A DNA stretch of 19,400 bases from Desulfobacterales bacterium CG23_combo_of_CG06-09_8_20_14_all_52_9 (GCA_002771315.1 PCSF01000281.1:4321-23720); one strand, 5' to 3'; positions 7,196 to 16,046 are shown, counted from the first letter of the stretch. Translations and numbers: made by a program. Notes: a model not told the origin generated them from the sequence alone.

Positions 7196-10100
7196 GCCTC
7201 GATCAAGCCCCGCTCCCCGATGTTTCCATACCGATGGTAGGTATCACAGATGCTCTGGTTTTGCACATACTGGAGCAGCTCGATGCGCCCCTCCATCATG
7301 ACCGGAGTTCGGGATATATAGAATCCGGTTTGCGCTGCTGACTCGCGTACTTTCATGGGAACCCGATCTTCTGCCGCATACCGCATCCGCTGAATCTGTC
7401 CCATGGAATCTGTCAGCTCCTCGTCGCTTTCGATAAGAATCGGACAGTGACGGACAAACGGCTTGCCCTTTCTTCCGGTAAGAAATCGGGTCACATCGTT
7501 CTCCAGCCCGGTGGGGATGCTGACCATAGTCCTGCATCCCGCTATCTGAGACGCGGTAATCCTGCCTAATGCCTCGAAAAGGGTATCGGCAGGGTGCAGC
7601 CGAATGACAACCTCCCCTGCCGGCAGGTAGCGGTGGACATTGTCCTGACCCCTCAGATGAAAAAAATCCTTCTCCTTTCCGAACTCCTGTTCCTGCCAAT
7701 ACAGGTAACTGCGGATGGCGCAGACGGTCTTTTTCAGATCATCCGCAAATTCATCGCCCTGCCCCCATTCGATGGCCGAGTGTAACCTTTGGGCCGCGTG
7801 AAGCAGATGATGGCTTCTTTTAAGGGCATCGATTTCCGGCGGTCCGGTTTCGGTAAACGTCATGAACTGCGATGGATAGTTGGCGTATCCGACCTTGATG
7901 GCGGCCCCTAAGGCCGACTTTCCCATCCCGCCGAACGGTTGTCGTAGGACCACGGCTCCGGTGGTACCCCGGTTGATATATAAATTTCCGGCGCGGATCC
8001 CTTTCTTCCATTGTTCATGCTCCCGTTGGTCCAGGCTTTCCAGACCGCTCGTCAGACCATAGCCGGTCCGGTTGACCAGTTCGATGGCTTCCGTTAGATC
8101 TTTCGCCTCCATTACCCCGAGAACCGGACCGAAAAACTCGGTCATATGGGTAAAGGAACCGGGTTGAACATTGTATTTGATTCCCAGCGTCCATAGATGG
8201 GGATTTCCGCCGATGTTTTTCGGTTTGAGAGCCCAGGATTCCCCCGGTTCCAGGTGGGTCATGGCCCGTTTCAAATCCCCTTCCGGAGGACGGATCAACG
8301 GGCCCATCTTGCTGGTGAAGTCCCAGGCCGATCCCACCGGAAGGCTTGTGACCGCATCCACCAACTGCGCCATGAATTTCTCACTTCGGTAAATCTCTTT
8401 TTCCAGAATTAAAAGCGAAGTGGCGCTACATTTCTGCCCACAGTTGCTGAAAGCTGAATGGACGACATGGGCGATGGCCTGATCCCGGTCCGACATGGCT
8501 GTCACAACGGTGGCGTTCTTCCCGCCGGTCTCGGCGGCAAGGTACAGATCCGGACGATGCCGCAAGACCGTAAGACCGGTCTGTGTGCCGCCGGTCAGAA
8601 TCACGAAATCGACATCCGGATGCCCGGTCAATTTTTTCCCGCACACATCTCCGGAACCGGGAAGAAACTGAAGGGTATTCCGGGAGACCCCGGCCTCCCA
8701 GAAACATTGACACATCTCCCAAGCCACCAAAACCGCGGATGAGGCCGGTTTGAAGAGAACCGTGTTTCCGGCTGCCAGTGCGGCCGCGATTCCTCCGGAC
8801 GGGATGGCGATGGGAAAATTCCACGGAGAGATCACGGCACCCACACCTTTTCCGCGAGACTTCAGGTTCGGTATGCGGGAAAAGGTCTGCACGGCATACG
8901 GATAGTATTCGGCGAAATCGACGGCCTCACTCACCTCGGGATCGGCTTCGGTGAAAACTTTTCCGGTATTGGCGGCCGCCGCGCCGATGAGATCGGTCCT
9001 GGCCCGACGAAGGGCACAAGCTGCCCTGGAGAGGATCCTGTGGCGCTCGTCAACGGACAAGGTTCTCCAGCCGTCGGGGTCCTTCTTGGCTACGGCCACC
9101 GCCCGAAGGATATCGGCTTCACCTGCGGCGGCATATCGAGCCACGCAGACACGTTCGGGTAATACATTGGGATCGAAACAATCCTGGATCTTGCTGCCCT
9201 TATGGATTTCTCGCCCTCCTACGACCAGTGGGATATCTATTGCCGGATCACCCGGCTTCTTTTGCCATTTACTCCGAATGACCTGCGCCCACTGCTGATT
9301 GGCCGAAAGAGACCAGTCGGTATCGGGTTCATTTGAAAAGACTCTCTCATGGAACGTCCCCTTCGGCTTGTCATAGATTTCGATATTGCGGTTTTGAGTC
9401 CGATGGGGCGTCGATCGAACCGTATCCCGGATTGTAAGGGACTGAAGGAACAGCCTTTTCAATGTTTCCCAGGCTTCTGACCGGGTGTCCAGATGGAAGG
9501 AGTAGCGCAGGAAATTGTCCGGAGCCGTGTTTTCATCCAGGCGTCGTATAAGATACGCGATGGCATTGATGAATTGGTCCCGGGTCGCCACGGGAGCATA
9601 CAGAACCAACTCTTCTCGGCTTTCCGCAATGGCCCTGCGAACATGATCGGCCATTCCCTCCAGCATCTCGAAGGAAAAATAGGGTGTCACCCCATTTTCT
9701 TTGGCCAGCCTATAGGCATAGGCCAGTTCGAAGAGATTATGGGATCCGATTCCCAAATGAACCGCCCGGGCATTCTCCGGGTTCAACCCATATTCCACCA
9801 TCCGTTTGAAATTGGCATCCACATCCAGTTTATTGTCGTAAGGCGCCTGCGGCCAGTCTCTCAGAGCGGACTCCACCATCTCCATTTCCATATTCGCCCC
9901 CTTGACCACACGGATTTTGATGGGGCTCCCACCACGATTGATACGGGTTCTGGCCCATTCAGTGAGCTCCTGTTGGATGGAATAGGAGTCCGGGAGATAG
10001 GCCTGGAGGGCGATGCCGGCCGAATGGTTTAGGAAGGTCTCCTGATCCAGCGTCTTCTTGAACGCTTCGGCCGTGATTCTCAGGTCCCGATATTCCTCCA

Positions 10101-10788
10101 TATCCAGGTTGATGAACTTGGGCACGCCTGTACCGTCTTTTCGGATAAAGATGTTCTTTCCGGCAACTTCTAAAAGACGAGACATGCGTGAAACGATGGT
10201 TGTTACAGTCTCCTTGAAAGCCAGGGGGTTGATCTGGGAAAAGAGGGTGGAAATCTTGATGGAAATATATTCGATTTCCGGGTTTTGCAGGTCTTTGAGA
10301 TAGGTGAGCAGCCGGGTTTGGGCTTCCTTTTCTCCGAGCACGGCTTCTCCGAGATGGTTGATATTCATCCGGACGCCCTGTTCTTTGCGCTTTTGCAGGT
10401 GGGCGTATAACACATCCGGCTCTCCGGGGATGATGGCCCGACTGCTGCTCTGTCGCATCTTCTCGATCATCTTGGGAACCGATAGGGTCGGGAAATGCCT
10501 TCCCAATCCTAAAAACATCTGGACCAGAAGTTTTTCAACCCGGGAAAAGAAATCAGGAACGCCGTGAGCTTTGAGCAGCGTACTGATCTGATCGGCCACC
10601 CGTGCGGGGTCCTCGGACCGAAAACTGATATCGATGAGCCGAGTCAGGACCGCCTTGTCCATGGGGTGGGTTACCAGCCGCAACATCTGCTCCTGGATCC
10701 CCTTTTCCTCCTGGCTCAACAGCTCGTTGGCCCGGTTCTGCCAGGTTTCGGCCTGTGCAATGGCTTGCTGGAGGATTTTCGTTGTCAT
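7192..10788 (-). CDS. putA: Bifunctional proline dehydrogenase / L-glutamate-gamma-semialdehyde dehydrogenase
   Basis: A 1198-residue PutA-type enzyme oxidising proline to glutamate in two steps, with FAD then NAD. The proline dehydrogenase barrel covers about residues 120-460 and contains the substrate-loop motif RRLDEN near 415-420. The aldehyde dehydrogenase part (about 535-1000) has ISPWNFPIAIPSGGIAAALA for the NAD fold, ETGGKN with the general base near Glu753, and NCGQKC with the catalytic Cys near 787. A C-terminal domain of about 200 residues follows, as in longer PutAs. There is no N-terminal ribbon-helix-helix, so it is not the trifunctional repressor form. The ATG at 10788 is preferred over one at 10812 because GAGAGG lies about 6 nt upstream. 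An extended -10 promoter is at 10870, and the EamA gene overlaps its stop. Confidence 0.95.
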   Translation of the reverse strand: MTTKILQQAIAQAETWQNRANELLSQEEKGIQEQMLRLVTHPMDKAVLTRLIDISFRSEDPARVADQISTLLKAHGVPDFFSRVEKLLVQMFLGLGRHFPTLSVPKMIEKMRQSSSRAIIPGEPDVLYAHLQKRKEQGVRMNINHLGEAVLGEKEAQTRLLTYLKDLQNPEIEYISIKISTLFSQINPLAFKETVTTIVSRMSRLLEVAGKNIFIRKDGTGVPKFINLDMEEYRDLRITAEAFKKTLDQETFLNHSAGIALQAYLPDSYSIQQELTEWARTRINRGGSPIKIRVVKGANMEMEMVESALRDWPQAPYDNKLDVDANFKRMVEYGLNPENARAVHLGIGSHNLFELAYAYRLAKENGVTPYFSFEMLEGMADHVRRAIAESREELVLYAPVATRDQFINAIAYLIRRLDENTAPDNFLRYSFHLDTRSEAWETLKRLFLQSLTIRDTVRSTPHRTQNRNIEIYDKPKGTFHERVFSNEPDTDWSLSANQQWAQVIRSKWQKKPGDPAIDIPLVVGGREIHKGSKIQDCFDPNVLPERVCVARYAAAGEADILRAVAVAKKDPDGWRTLSVDERHRILSRAACALRRARTDLIGAAAANTGKVFTEADPEVSEAVDFAEYYPYAVQTFSRIPNLKSRGKGVGAVISPWNFPIAIPSGGIAAALAAGNTVLFKPASSAVLVAWEMCQCFWEAGVSRNTLQFLPGSGDVCGKKLTGHPDVDFVILTGGTQTGLTVLRHRPDLYLAAETGGKNATVVTAMSDRDQAIAHVVHSAFSNCGQKCSATSLLILEKEIYRSEKFMAQLVDAVTSLPVGSAWDFTSKMGPLIRPPEGDLKRAMTHLEPGESWALKPKNIGGNPHLWTLGIKYNVQPGSFTHMTEFFGPVLGVMEAKDLTEAIELVNRTGYGLTSGLESLDQREHEQWKKGIRAGNLYINRGTTGAVVLRQPFGGMGKSALGAAIKVGYANYPSQFMTFTETGPPEIDALKRSHHLLHAAQRLHSAIEWGQGDEFADDLKKTVCAIRSYLYWQEQEFGKEKDFFHLRGQDNVHRYLPAGEVVIRLHPADTLFEALGRITASQIAGCRTMVSIPTGLENDVTRFLTGRKGKPFVRHCPILIESDEELTDSMGQIQRMRYAAEDRVPMKVRESAAQTGFYISRTPVMMEGRIELLQYVQNQSICDTYHRYGNIGERGLIEA

Positions 10789-10869
10789 GGTGCGCCTCTC
10801 CGATTCAAGCAAGAAAAGTCATCCCAAGGATATTTTCCGTCTTCCTGTGTCTTGGGCTTTTAAAAAGAT

Positions 10870-10878
10870 ATTATACCA
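10870..10878 (-). promoter_or_regulatory. Extended -10 promoter element for putA
   Basis: On the minus strand TGGTATAAT is a perfect TATAAT with the TGn extension, about 80 nt upstream of the putA start. The -35 region is poor, as often with extended -10 promoters. The leader contains a loose inverted repeat (CCCAAG ... CTTGGG, about 22 nt apart), which could be an operator. The rest of 10879-11021 holds no gene, only a weak 5-bp hairpin just beyond the response-regulator stop with a distant T run. Confidence 0.55.
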
Positions 10879-11021
10879 GAAAATTCGTTGGGGCGCACCG
10901 GCATTATTCGGTTTTCAGGAGCTTTTTGGGGGCAAGAGTACTATAAAGAGATTTTTCCGGGTTTTCAGCGAAAAATCCCTCGGCAGGCGAATAGATTGTG
11001 CCTGAATAACGATCGAAGCGG

Positions 11022-11372
11022 CTATCCGATAGTCCGTTTCACGATCCCGAGAAGTTTATCCGGATCAAAGGGCTTGCTCAGATAGGCGACGGCATCTTTG
11101 ATCGCATGGTCGCCGTCGATTCCCGTGATGACGATAACCGGGGTATTCTTCAGGTCTTTGCTATATCTGAGTTTACGGTAGAACCGAGGGCCCCATTCAT
11201 CGGGCATCTGCAGATCCAGGGTAATAAGATCCGGCTTTTCCTTTTCGACCACCTCCAACCCCTCCGTGCTGCTGGACGCAGTGCAGGTAGCATACCCGTT
11301 GTCCTCAAACAGGTTAACCAGATATTTCACGATCACCGGATCGTCGTCGATCACTAAAATTTTCTTTTCCAT
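11022..11372 (-). CDS. Single-domain response regulator (receiver only)
   Basis: A 116-residue CheY-like receiver without output domain. The acidic pocket is D9-D10-D11, the phospho-acceptor is D53 (TLDLQMP), the conserved Thr is T83 (VITG) and Lys is K100 (SKPF). It probably works by protein-protein contact or in a phosphorelay. It lies about 58 nt downstream of tmcA on the same strand and is probably the last gene of the tmc operon. Response-regulator genes are also found beside tmc in Desulfovibrio, as I recall, which supports a conserved link between signalling and this redox complex. No histidine kinase is encoded in this window. An AGAGGT ribosome site precedes the ATG. Confidence 0.93.
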   Translation of the reverse strand: MEKKILVIDDDPVIVKYLVNLFEDNGYATCTASSSTEGLEVVEKEKPDLITLDLQMPDEWGPRFYRKLRYSKDLKNTPVIVITGIDGDHAIKDAVAYLSKPFDPDKLLGIVKRTIG

Positions 11373-11430
11373 GACAGACCTCTTTCAATTTGATTTTGGG
11401 ATCCTTGACGCTTGCTGCCTGAATGGACCA

Positions 11431-11811
11431 TCACCGAACATGGCATTCGCCGCACAAGATCGGGGCTTTCTGTTGTTTTTCGTGGCATCCTTTGCAGTTG
11501 ACATGGAACGCCTTCACGAGTGACGGTTTGTTCCCATCGGCCTCCGGTCCGTGGCAATCCGCACACCGCTGATCTTCGGACGACTCATCTTCCAGGAGTT
11601 TTCCGTCTTCATATACATGGTGGCATTCGTTGCAGTTCTCGATCCCGGCATTCTGGTTGTGGGCGTCGTGTTTGAAAACAGCCGCCGGTCTTTGCGGGTT
11701 CGTAAAAACACTCCGGTCGACCTCCGTCACGTCTTCCTGGGAATGAACGGATAATAACATAACAGAGGACAGGAAAAGAATCCCGGCGATGATGATCATC
11801 CCCTTTTTCAT
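11431..11811 (-). CDS. tmcA: TmcA: type II tetraheme cytochrome c3
   Basis: A periplasmic tetraheme cytochrome of 126 residues, the electron-entry subunit of the Tmc complex. An N-terminal signal peptide (MKKGMIIIAGILFLSSVMLL) is followed by four CXXCH heme sites: CNECH, CADCH, CKGCH and CGECH at about residues 60, 83, 106 and 120. Extra His residues (KHDAH, the HH after heme 1, FHVNC) can be distal ligands. The acidic stretch EDGKLLEDESSED fits the acidic type II c3 group, which receives electrons from type I c3 and periplasmic hydrogenases. The frame is open to an ATG overlapping the tmcB stop (11832). The ATG at 11811 is preferred because AAGGAG precedes it at good spacing. It follows tmcB directly. 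Confidence 0.92.
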   Translation of the reverse strand: MKKGMIIIAGILFLSSVMLLSVHSQEDVTEVDRSVFTNPQRPAAVFKHDAHNQNAGIENCNECHHVYEDGKLLEDESSEDQRCADCHGPEADGNKPSLVKAFHVNCKGCHEKQQKAPILCGECHVR

Positions 11812-11828
11812 TTTGGTTCTCCTTAGAG

Positions 11829-13172
11829 TCATTCGGGTTTCTCCATGATCTTGTAAATGATATCCCCGAAAAATTTGATGTCCATGTGGAGGTCGTAGTA
11901 ATCTTTAATGTCTTTCAACCCGCTATGACAGTTATGGCAGGGGGCAATGATCACCTTTGCACCCCGGGTCCTGGCATCCATCAATTGTTCTGCCTTTACT
12001 CGGTTGCCCTTTACCCGCTTTAACTTGTAAGGGGGGCCGCAGTTGATGACTCCGCCGCCCGCACAGCAGCAATAATTGTATTCCCGGTTCGGGTACATCT
12101 CGATGACAGTTTCACACAGGGCATGGGCCACATATCGCAATTTTTCCCCCAGACCGCCTCCCCGAACCACGTTGCACGGATCATGGAGCGTGACCGGCTC
12201 TTTGAATTTTTCCTTAATGGGAATCCGGTTTCCCTTGAGCAGTTCGTAATAAAAATCGATGGCATGAACGATGGGGATAGGCGGTTGGCTCCATCCCAGC
12301 CAACGGTTCCCGGTATCGTATACCGATCGGAAGGCATGCCCGCACTCGCCCATGACGATCCTTTTTACGCGCAGCCGCGAAGCCGTCTCGAAATGGGTTC
12401 TTTTGATGCGCCCCATGATCTCGTTGTCGCCGGTGAACATGGCCATGTCGCTGTTGTCCCACCCTTTGTCGGCGGGCATGGTCCAGTTCACACCGGCCAC
12501 CTCCATGATCGCGGCGGCCTGATAGATGAGCTGAGCCTGGAATTTGGGCTCGGGCGCGATGACCGAATACATGATGTCGGCGCCTTCCTTTTCCAGAGGG
12601 ATCCTGAGTTTCGGGAACTCTCCGCGGGCTTCTTCCTCCTGCCATTGCAGGGTATCCGGCCATTCATCCCCCTTGACCCACATCTGGTTCATGGTGACGC
12701 TGTGGCTGTGCACCGTGTCCTGAATGTAGCGCGGGGTGACTCCCAATTTGTGACAAATCCGTCTCACCATGCCGATCAGGTAGGCGATATCGATGCCGAA
12801 GGGGCAAAATTGCATGCATCGACGGCATTGATTACATTCCGTATGGGCGATTTCGACCGCCCGGCGGATAAATTCGGGGCTCACCCTGCCCTTTTTCCGG
12901 ATCATTTCCCAAATCGTCTGCTTTATCTTGCCCACCGGCGACCATTTGGGGTCCTTATCGTTGGACATATAGTAATGGCAAGCCTCGCTGCAAAGACCGC
13001 AATGAATACAGGTGCTGACATAGGTCTTGAGGCGAGCTCCGGTCTCTCCTTTGAGAACCTGGTTGATGACCTTTTCGATTTTATCTTCCGTGAGTCTCGA
13101 TATGCCGACATCAATGCCTTCGTCGACGACTTTCTGTTCTTCTACTGGATTTTTAGTAGCGGGTTCCGCCAT
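11829..13172 (-). CDS. tmcB: TmcB: HdrD/DsrK-like iron-sulfur subunit of the Tmc complex
   Basis: A 447-residue cytoplasmic-side Fe-S protein. Two [4Fe-4S] ferredoxin sites lie in the N-terminal third: CIHCGLCSEAC and CNQCRRCMQFCPFG. The C-terminal half carries CCG-domain cysteines, including NYCCCAGGG and APCHNC, which in HdrB/HdrD/DsrK relatives bind a special catalytic 4Fe-4S centre acting on disulfides. In Tmc this subunit exchanges electrons between cytochrome b of TmcC and a cytoplasmic partner of the sulfate-reduction pathway that is not known with certainty. An AAGGAGGAG ribosome site precedes the ATG at 13172. It sits between tmcC (71-nt gap) and tmcA. No UGA or missing cluster Cys was seen. 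A long plus-strand ORF opposite is only a shadow. Confidence 0.93.
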   Translation of the reverse strand: MAEPATKNPVEEQKVVDEGIDVGISRLTEDKIEKVINQVLKGETGARLKTYVSTCIHCGLCSEACHYYMSNDKDPKWSPVGKIKQTIWEMIRKKGRVSPEFIRRAVEIAHTECNQCRRCMQFCPFGIDIAYLIGMVRRICHKLGVTPRYIQDTVHSHSVTMNQMWVKGDEWPDTLQWQEEEARGEFPKLRIPLEKEGADIMYSVIAPEPKFQAQLIYQAAAIMEVAGVNWTMPADKGWDNSDMAMFTGDNEIMGRIKRTHFETASRLRVKRIVMGECGHAFRSVYDTGNRWLGWSQPPIPIVHAIDFYYELLKGNRIPIKEKFKEPVTLHDPCNVVRGGGLGEKLRYVAHALCETVIEMYPNREYNYCCCAGGGVINCGPPYKLKRVKGNRVKAEQLMDARTRGAKVIIAPCHNCHSGLKDIKDYYDLHMDIKFFGDIIYKIMEKPE

Positions 13173-13243
13173 GATATCTCCTCCTTATTCCGGATCGTCC
13201 GATGATGGAACGTCGAAATTCCACCGGCATTTAAAACGGCTTT

Positions 13244-13903
13244 TCAATAATCTTTTGACTTTCGAATAACGCCAAACTCCGATCCCATGTACGCCCGCGT
13301 GAAGGGTGAAAATAGCATGTGGCTCAATCGGGTAAACGGGATCGCAACCAGCATCACCTCTCCTGCCAGAACGTGCAGGATCATAAGGATCGGATATCCG
13401 AACCATTGGTGATAGGCCAAAAAACCCGTAATAAAAGGTGCCGCGACGATCCCTAAAATGATATAATCGGATACGAAAGTGACAAATTGAACCTCACGTT
13501 GCGTCAGTCGCCGGACCAGGAAAAAGACACAACTCGCCATTACGATCAAGGTCATGATGTCCGCTGATCCATCGGGCAATGTCCACCAGCGGATATTCCA
13601 TGATTCATCCCATAGGGTTACATGAGCCAGCAGAAAGATGGGGGAAACGAACAGGCAGATATGAAAAGCGAACGTGACCACGGTTAAAACCGGTTTTCGC
13701 CGCCAGTTATAGGTCGCAAAGGGCGTAATCCAGTGCAGGATGGATCGCAGACTGTATTTTAAACTCATGTAAGTGAAAATAAAGGGTTCCTTTTTTTTCA
13801 CTTCGGCGATCATGGCGATCACCCGATAAAGGCTTCCCCCGATGAAAAGGATGAACGCCACCCAGGCCAACGGGCCGCTAACAAATTGATAGATATCGTT
13901 CAT
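13244..13903 (-). CDS. tmcC: TmcC: integral membrane cytochrome b subunit (NarI/DsrM-like)
   Basis: A 219-residue membrane protein with about five or six hydrophobic segments, typical of the NarI/DsrM family. His residues placed in helices (FLLAHVTLW, MILHVLAGE, RLSHMLF, FHICLF) are candidate axial ligands for b hemes. It would pass electrons across the membrane between periplasmic TmcA and cytoplasmic TmcB. The start at 13903 has a GGGGGTGA ribosome site overlapping the region just after the tmcD stop, 11 nt away, so the two are tightly coupled. The length agrees with TmcC proteins of sulfate reducers as I know them. Heme-ligand assignment is inferred from family pattern. Confidence 0.9.
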   Translation of the reverse strand: MNDIYQFVSGPLAWVAFILFIGGSLYRVIAMIAEVKKKEPFIFTYMSLKYSLRSILHWITPFATYNWRRKPVLTVVTFAFHICLFVSPIFLLAHVTLWDESWNIRWWTLPDGSADIMTLIVMASCVFFLVRRLTQREVQFVTFVSDYIILGIVAAPFITGFLAYHQWFGYPILMILHVLAGEVMLVAIPFTRLSHMLFSPFTRAYMGSEFGVIRKSKDY

Positions 13904-13914
13904 GGGTCACCCCC

Positions 13915-15177
13915 TTAACCTGTGATTTCCGTTACCGGCAGGATGCGCCGTAGGTACCGGCCGTTTTCCACCGTTCTCAGTAAAATCTTTTCGCCGTCCG
14001 GGCTGAAAACCGGATCCCATGCTGCATCGCATTCTTTGGGCCAGATTCGATCGTTGACAACTACGGTGTATTTACCTCTTTTTTCGACTTTCGCGCCGAC
14101 TTGTTTATTGTCGGGACCAATGACCGGCTTCCAGGCCATGTCAAACGTATCTTTCCAGGGGGAGCCGTTAACGACGATTTTCCATTGATCTCCTTCTTTG
14201 GCCAATGCCGCAATCGTGGATCCGTCCGAAGAAACGACTAAATCCGAGACCATGGTGCCGAATGTCACAACCCAAGGTTGACCGTTTACGGCAACGGTCC
14301 ATCGTCCGTATTTAGGGGAAACGATGGCGGCCAGCGTCTTGCCGTCAGCATTGAAGGTCTGATGCCAGACTTGCAGGAATCTTTGATCCCAAAGAAATTC
14401 TCCATCCTGGGATAGAGTCCATTTGCCTCCTGTTCGGACGGGAGCGATCACGCTTCCGGTGACCGGATGGATAACAGGCTGCCAGACGCATTGGAAGGTC
14501 TTGTCCCAAACCTGCCCATTGACGGCGATGGAATAGTCATAAAGGCTCGTCCGGACCTCTGCAGCCAGCTTTGTCCCATCCGGGCTGATCGCCATGTTCC
14601 AGAGATTCACAAATCGGGTATCCCAGGCTTGCCCGTCCAGTGCGGCGGTGAAGCATCCTTTCTGAAACTTGTGGATCTCTCCTTCACCGAAGTCTTCCAC
14701 CTGGACCACCGCGGCGGTTTTGGACCCGTCCGGGCTCATGGCAAAATAGGTCATGTTCTGGAAAGTTGTTTCCCACGGGTTTCCGTTTAACGCCATGCAA
14801 TATTCTCCGTCTGCCTGGGCGGCAACGGCGATGTTTTTCCCGTCCGGACTGAACAGGGTATTCCAGACATACCCAAATTTTTTTTCCCAAGGGACCCCGT
14901 TGACGGCTACGGTCCATTCGGCCGTATCCGAAACCAGTGCCGTGAGGCGTCCATCCGGTGCGTATCTCAGATACCAGATCTTTTCGAACGGGTTTTCCCA
15001 GGTTTCTCCGTTGACGCAAACATTGAATTCCCCCTCGTCGATGTTCACGATAGCGGCCACCTGTTCTCCATCGGGACTGGCGTATGGCTCTTCGACCCAA
15101 CTGAAATTTTCCTTCCACGGATCGATGGGAACCGCTTTTTCCTTTGTTTCCCAGTCCCAGTTGCTTCGATCAATCAT
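13915..15177 (-). CDS. tmcD: TmcD: tryptophan-rich beta-propeller-like subunit of the Tmc complex
   Basis: A 420-residue protein made almost wholly of about ten degenerate repeats of 38-48 residues. Each runs roughly V-x-V-N-G-x-x-W-x-x-x-F, then VW, then SPDGK, then IAA. This reads as WD40/PD40-like blades and makes the protein unusually rich in Trp. No signal peptide or membrane helix is visible, so it should be cytoplasmic. TmcD is the least understood Tmc subunit, and no cofactor motif is seen; a scaffold or docking role is inference. An AAGGAGG ribosome site precedes the ATG at 15177. It is the first tmc gene here and starts 42 nt after the stop of the HTH/PAS regulator gene. Confidence 0.9.
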   Translation of the reverse strand: MIDRSNWDWETKEKAVPIDPWKENFSWVEEPYASPDGEQVAAIVNIDEGEFNVCVNGETWENPFEKIWYLRYAPDGRLTALVSDTAEWTVAVNGVPWEKKFGYVWNTLFSPDGKNIAVAAQADGEYCMALNGNPWETTFQNMTYFAMSPDGSKTAAVVQVEDFGEGEIHKFQKGCFTAALDGQAWDTRFVNLWNMAISPDGTKLAAEVRTSLYDYSIAVNGQVWDKTFQCVWQPVIHPVTGSVIAPVRTGGKWTLSQDGEFLWDQRFLQVWHQTFNADGKTLAAIVSPKYGRWTVAVNGQPWVVTFGTMVSDLVVSSDGSTIAALAKEGDQWKIVVNGSPWKDTFDMAWKPVIGPDNKQVGAKVEKRGKYTVVVNDRIWPKECDAAWDPVFSPDGEKILLRTVENGRYLRRILPVTEITG

Positions 15178-15219
15178 ATTTCCTCCTTAATAAAAAAGCT
15201 GCGATGCAATCGCTTCTAT

Positions 15220-15948
15220 TCATGGCATCGGCTCCGCCACAAGCAGCCAGGCTCCGGCGGGTTCGTTCAACAGGTAATGGGCGACGCCGAGCTTTCTTTT
15301 TTGCCCATCTGCTGCCTGGATGTAGACCACTTCCGTCCGCGGTGCGGATGGATCCTTCAATGCCCGCTTGTTGTTGTTGGAGATCACCATCCCCAGAGAG
15401 TCGGGGTGATAGATCTGTTCAATGCCCATTCCCACCATCTTCATGGGTTCCAGGCCGCAAAGTTCGGCCCAATTCTCGTTTGCTCCCCAGAAAAACATGT
15501 CCTTGTAAACGGCGGCCGGATGGGCGATCTGGTAGATAAACTGGATCCGTGCATGATAGATCTCCCAGTAATATCGGCACGAGTGACATTTGTTCCCGAA
15601 TAAGCAGGTACTGGCCTCTCTTCCGGTAAAACAAATTTCCACTGCGTTTTGGAATATGGCACATTCCCGGCAATCGACCCGGGGATCTGACTTCCCCGAA
15701 AATTCCCAGCACCTTTGTACGGATCTGAAAAAAGGGCCTCTCAGCGCTTTACCTTCAAGGATCTTCGGTATTTGTTGCCCGGTGGACTTCAAAAAAAAGA
15801 CCAATTCGTCGATGGGAACGGCGTAGTTTCGACCGATACGGTTTGCTCCTAACTTTTTGGAACGGATCCAAAATCCGATGGTATTCCGGTTGACTCCGCA
15901 TAATGCGGCTGCCTGCGAAACGGTTAGAGTTTTTTGTGCAATTTGCAT
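15220..15948 (-). CDS. HTH / Cys-rich / PAS-like regulator upstream of tmc
   Basis: A 242-residue protein in three parts. Residues 7-55 form an excisionase/MerR-like helix-turn-helix (TVSQAAALCGVNRNTIGFWI, then a wing). Residues 80-124 hold seven cysteines (C80, 93, 96, 106, 115, 121, 124) and begin with CWEF, recalling the two-CW type Cys motif; they could bind Zn or an Fe-S cluster. Residues about 135-240 resemble a PAS domain (WGANENWAELCGLEPMKMVG, IYHPDS, then a beta-rich end). The natural reading is a redox- or ligand-sensing transcription factor. It is the first gene of the tmc-directed cluster and probably regulates it. The ATG at 15948 lacks a clear ribosome site, so the start is less sure. 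No known gene name is recognised. Confidence 0.8.
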   Translation of the reverse strand: MQIAQKTLTVSQAAALCGVNRNTIGFWIRSKKLGANRIGRNYAVPIDELVFFLKSTGQQIPKILEGKALRGPFFRSVQRCWEFSGKSDPRVDCRECAIFQNAVEICFTGREASTCLFGNKCHSCRYYWEIYHARIQFIYQIAHPAAVYKDMFFWGANENWAELCGLEPMKMVGMGIEQIYHPDSLGMVISNNNKRALKDPSAPRTEVVYIQAADGQKRKLGVAHYLLNEPAGAWLLVAEPMP

Positions 15949-15985
15949 GAGGGCAATGATAAAAACTTTCTTTCAGTTGCCTGTT

Positions 15986-16013
15986 TTGACAAAATTATTA
16001 ATCAAAATATAAT
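15986..16013 (+). promoter_or_regulatory. Near-consensus sigma70 promoter, divergent region
   Basis: TTGACA (15986-15991), a 16-nt spacer and TATAAT (16008-16013) match consensus in both hexamers. Transcription would start near 16020 on the plus strand, about 310 nt before the next coding start. The rest of 15949-16328 has no supported gene. It contains a dyad at 16031-16046 and a GC-rich part (16080-16200) with a possible sigma54-like TGG-N10-GC spacing that I do not trust. Confidence 0.65.
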
Positions 16014-16030
16014 GTTGCTTAAAATACTTG

Positions 16031-16046
16031 GCTTGGTTAACAAAGC
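16031..16046. repeat. Near-perfect 16-nt palindrome, candidate operator
   Basis: GCTTGGTTAACAAAGC reads as a palindrome with a single mismatched pair around a GTTAAC centre. It lies about 10 nt beyond the predicted start of the plus-strand transcript and about 85 nt upstream of the divergent regulator gene. That is where a binding site for the adjacent HTH protein would be expected. Confidence 0.4.

Noticed and set aside
12123..13205. Plus-strand ORF of 360 codons opposite tmcB
   Set aside because: Antisense to tmcB, no recognisable domain and no ribosome site logic; a shadow ORF.
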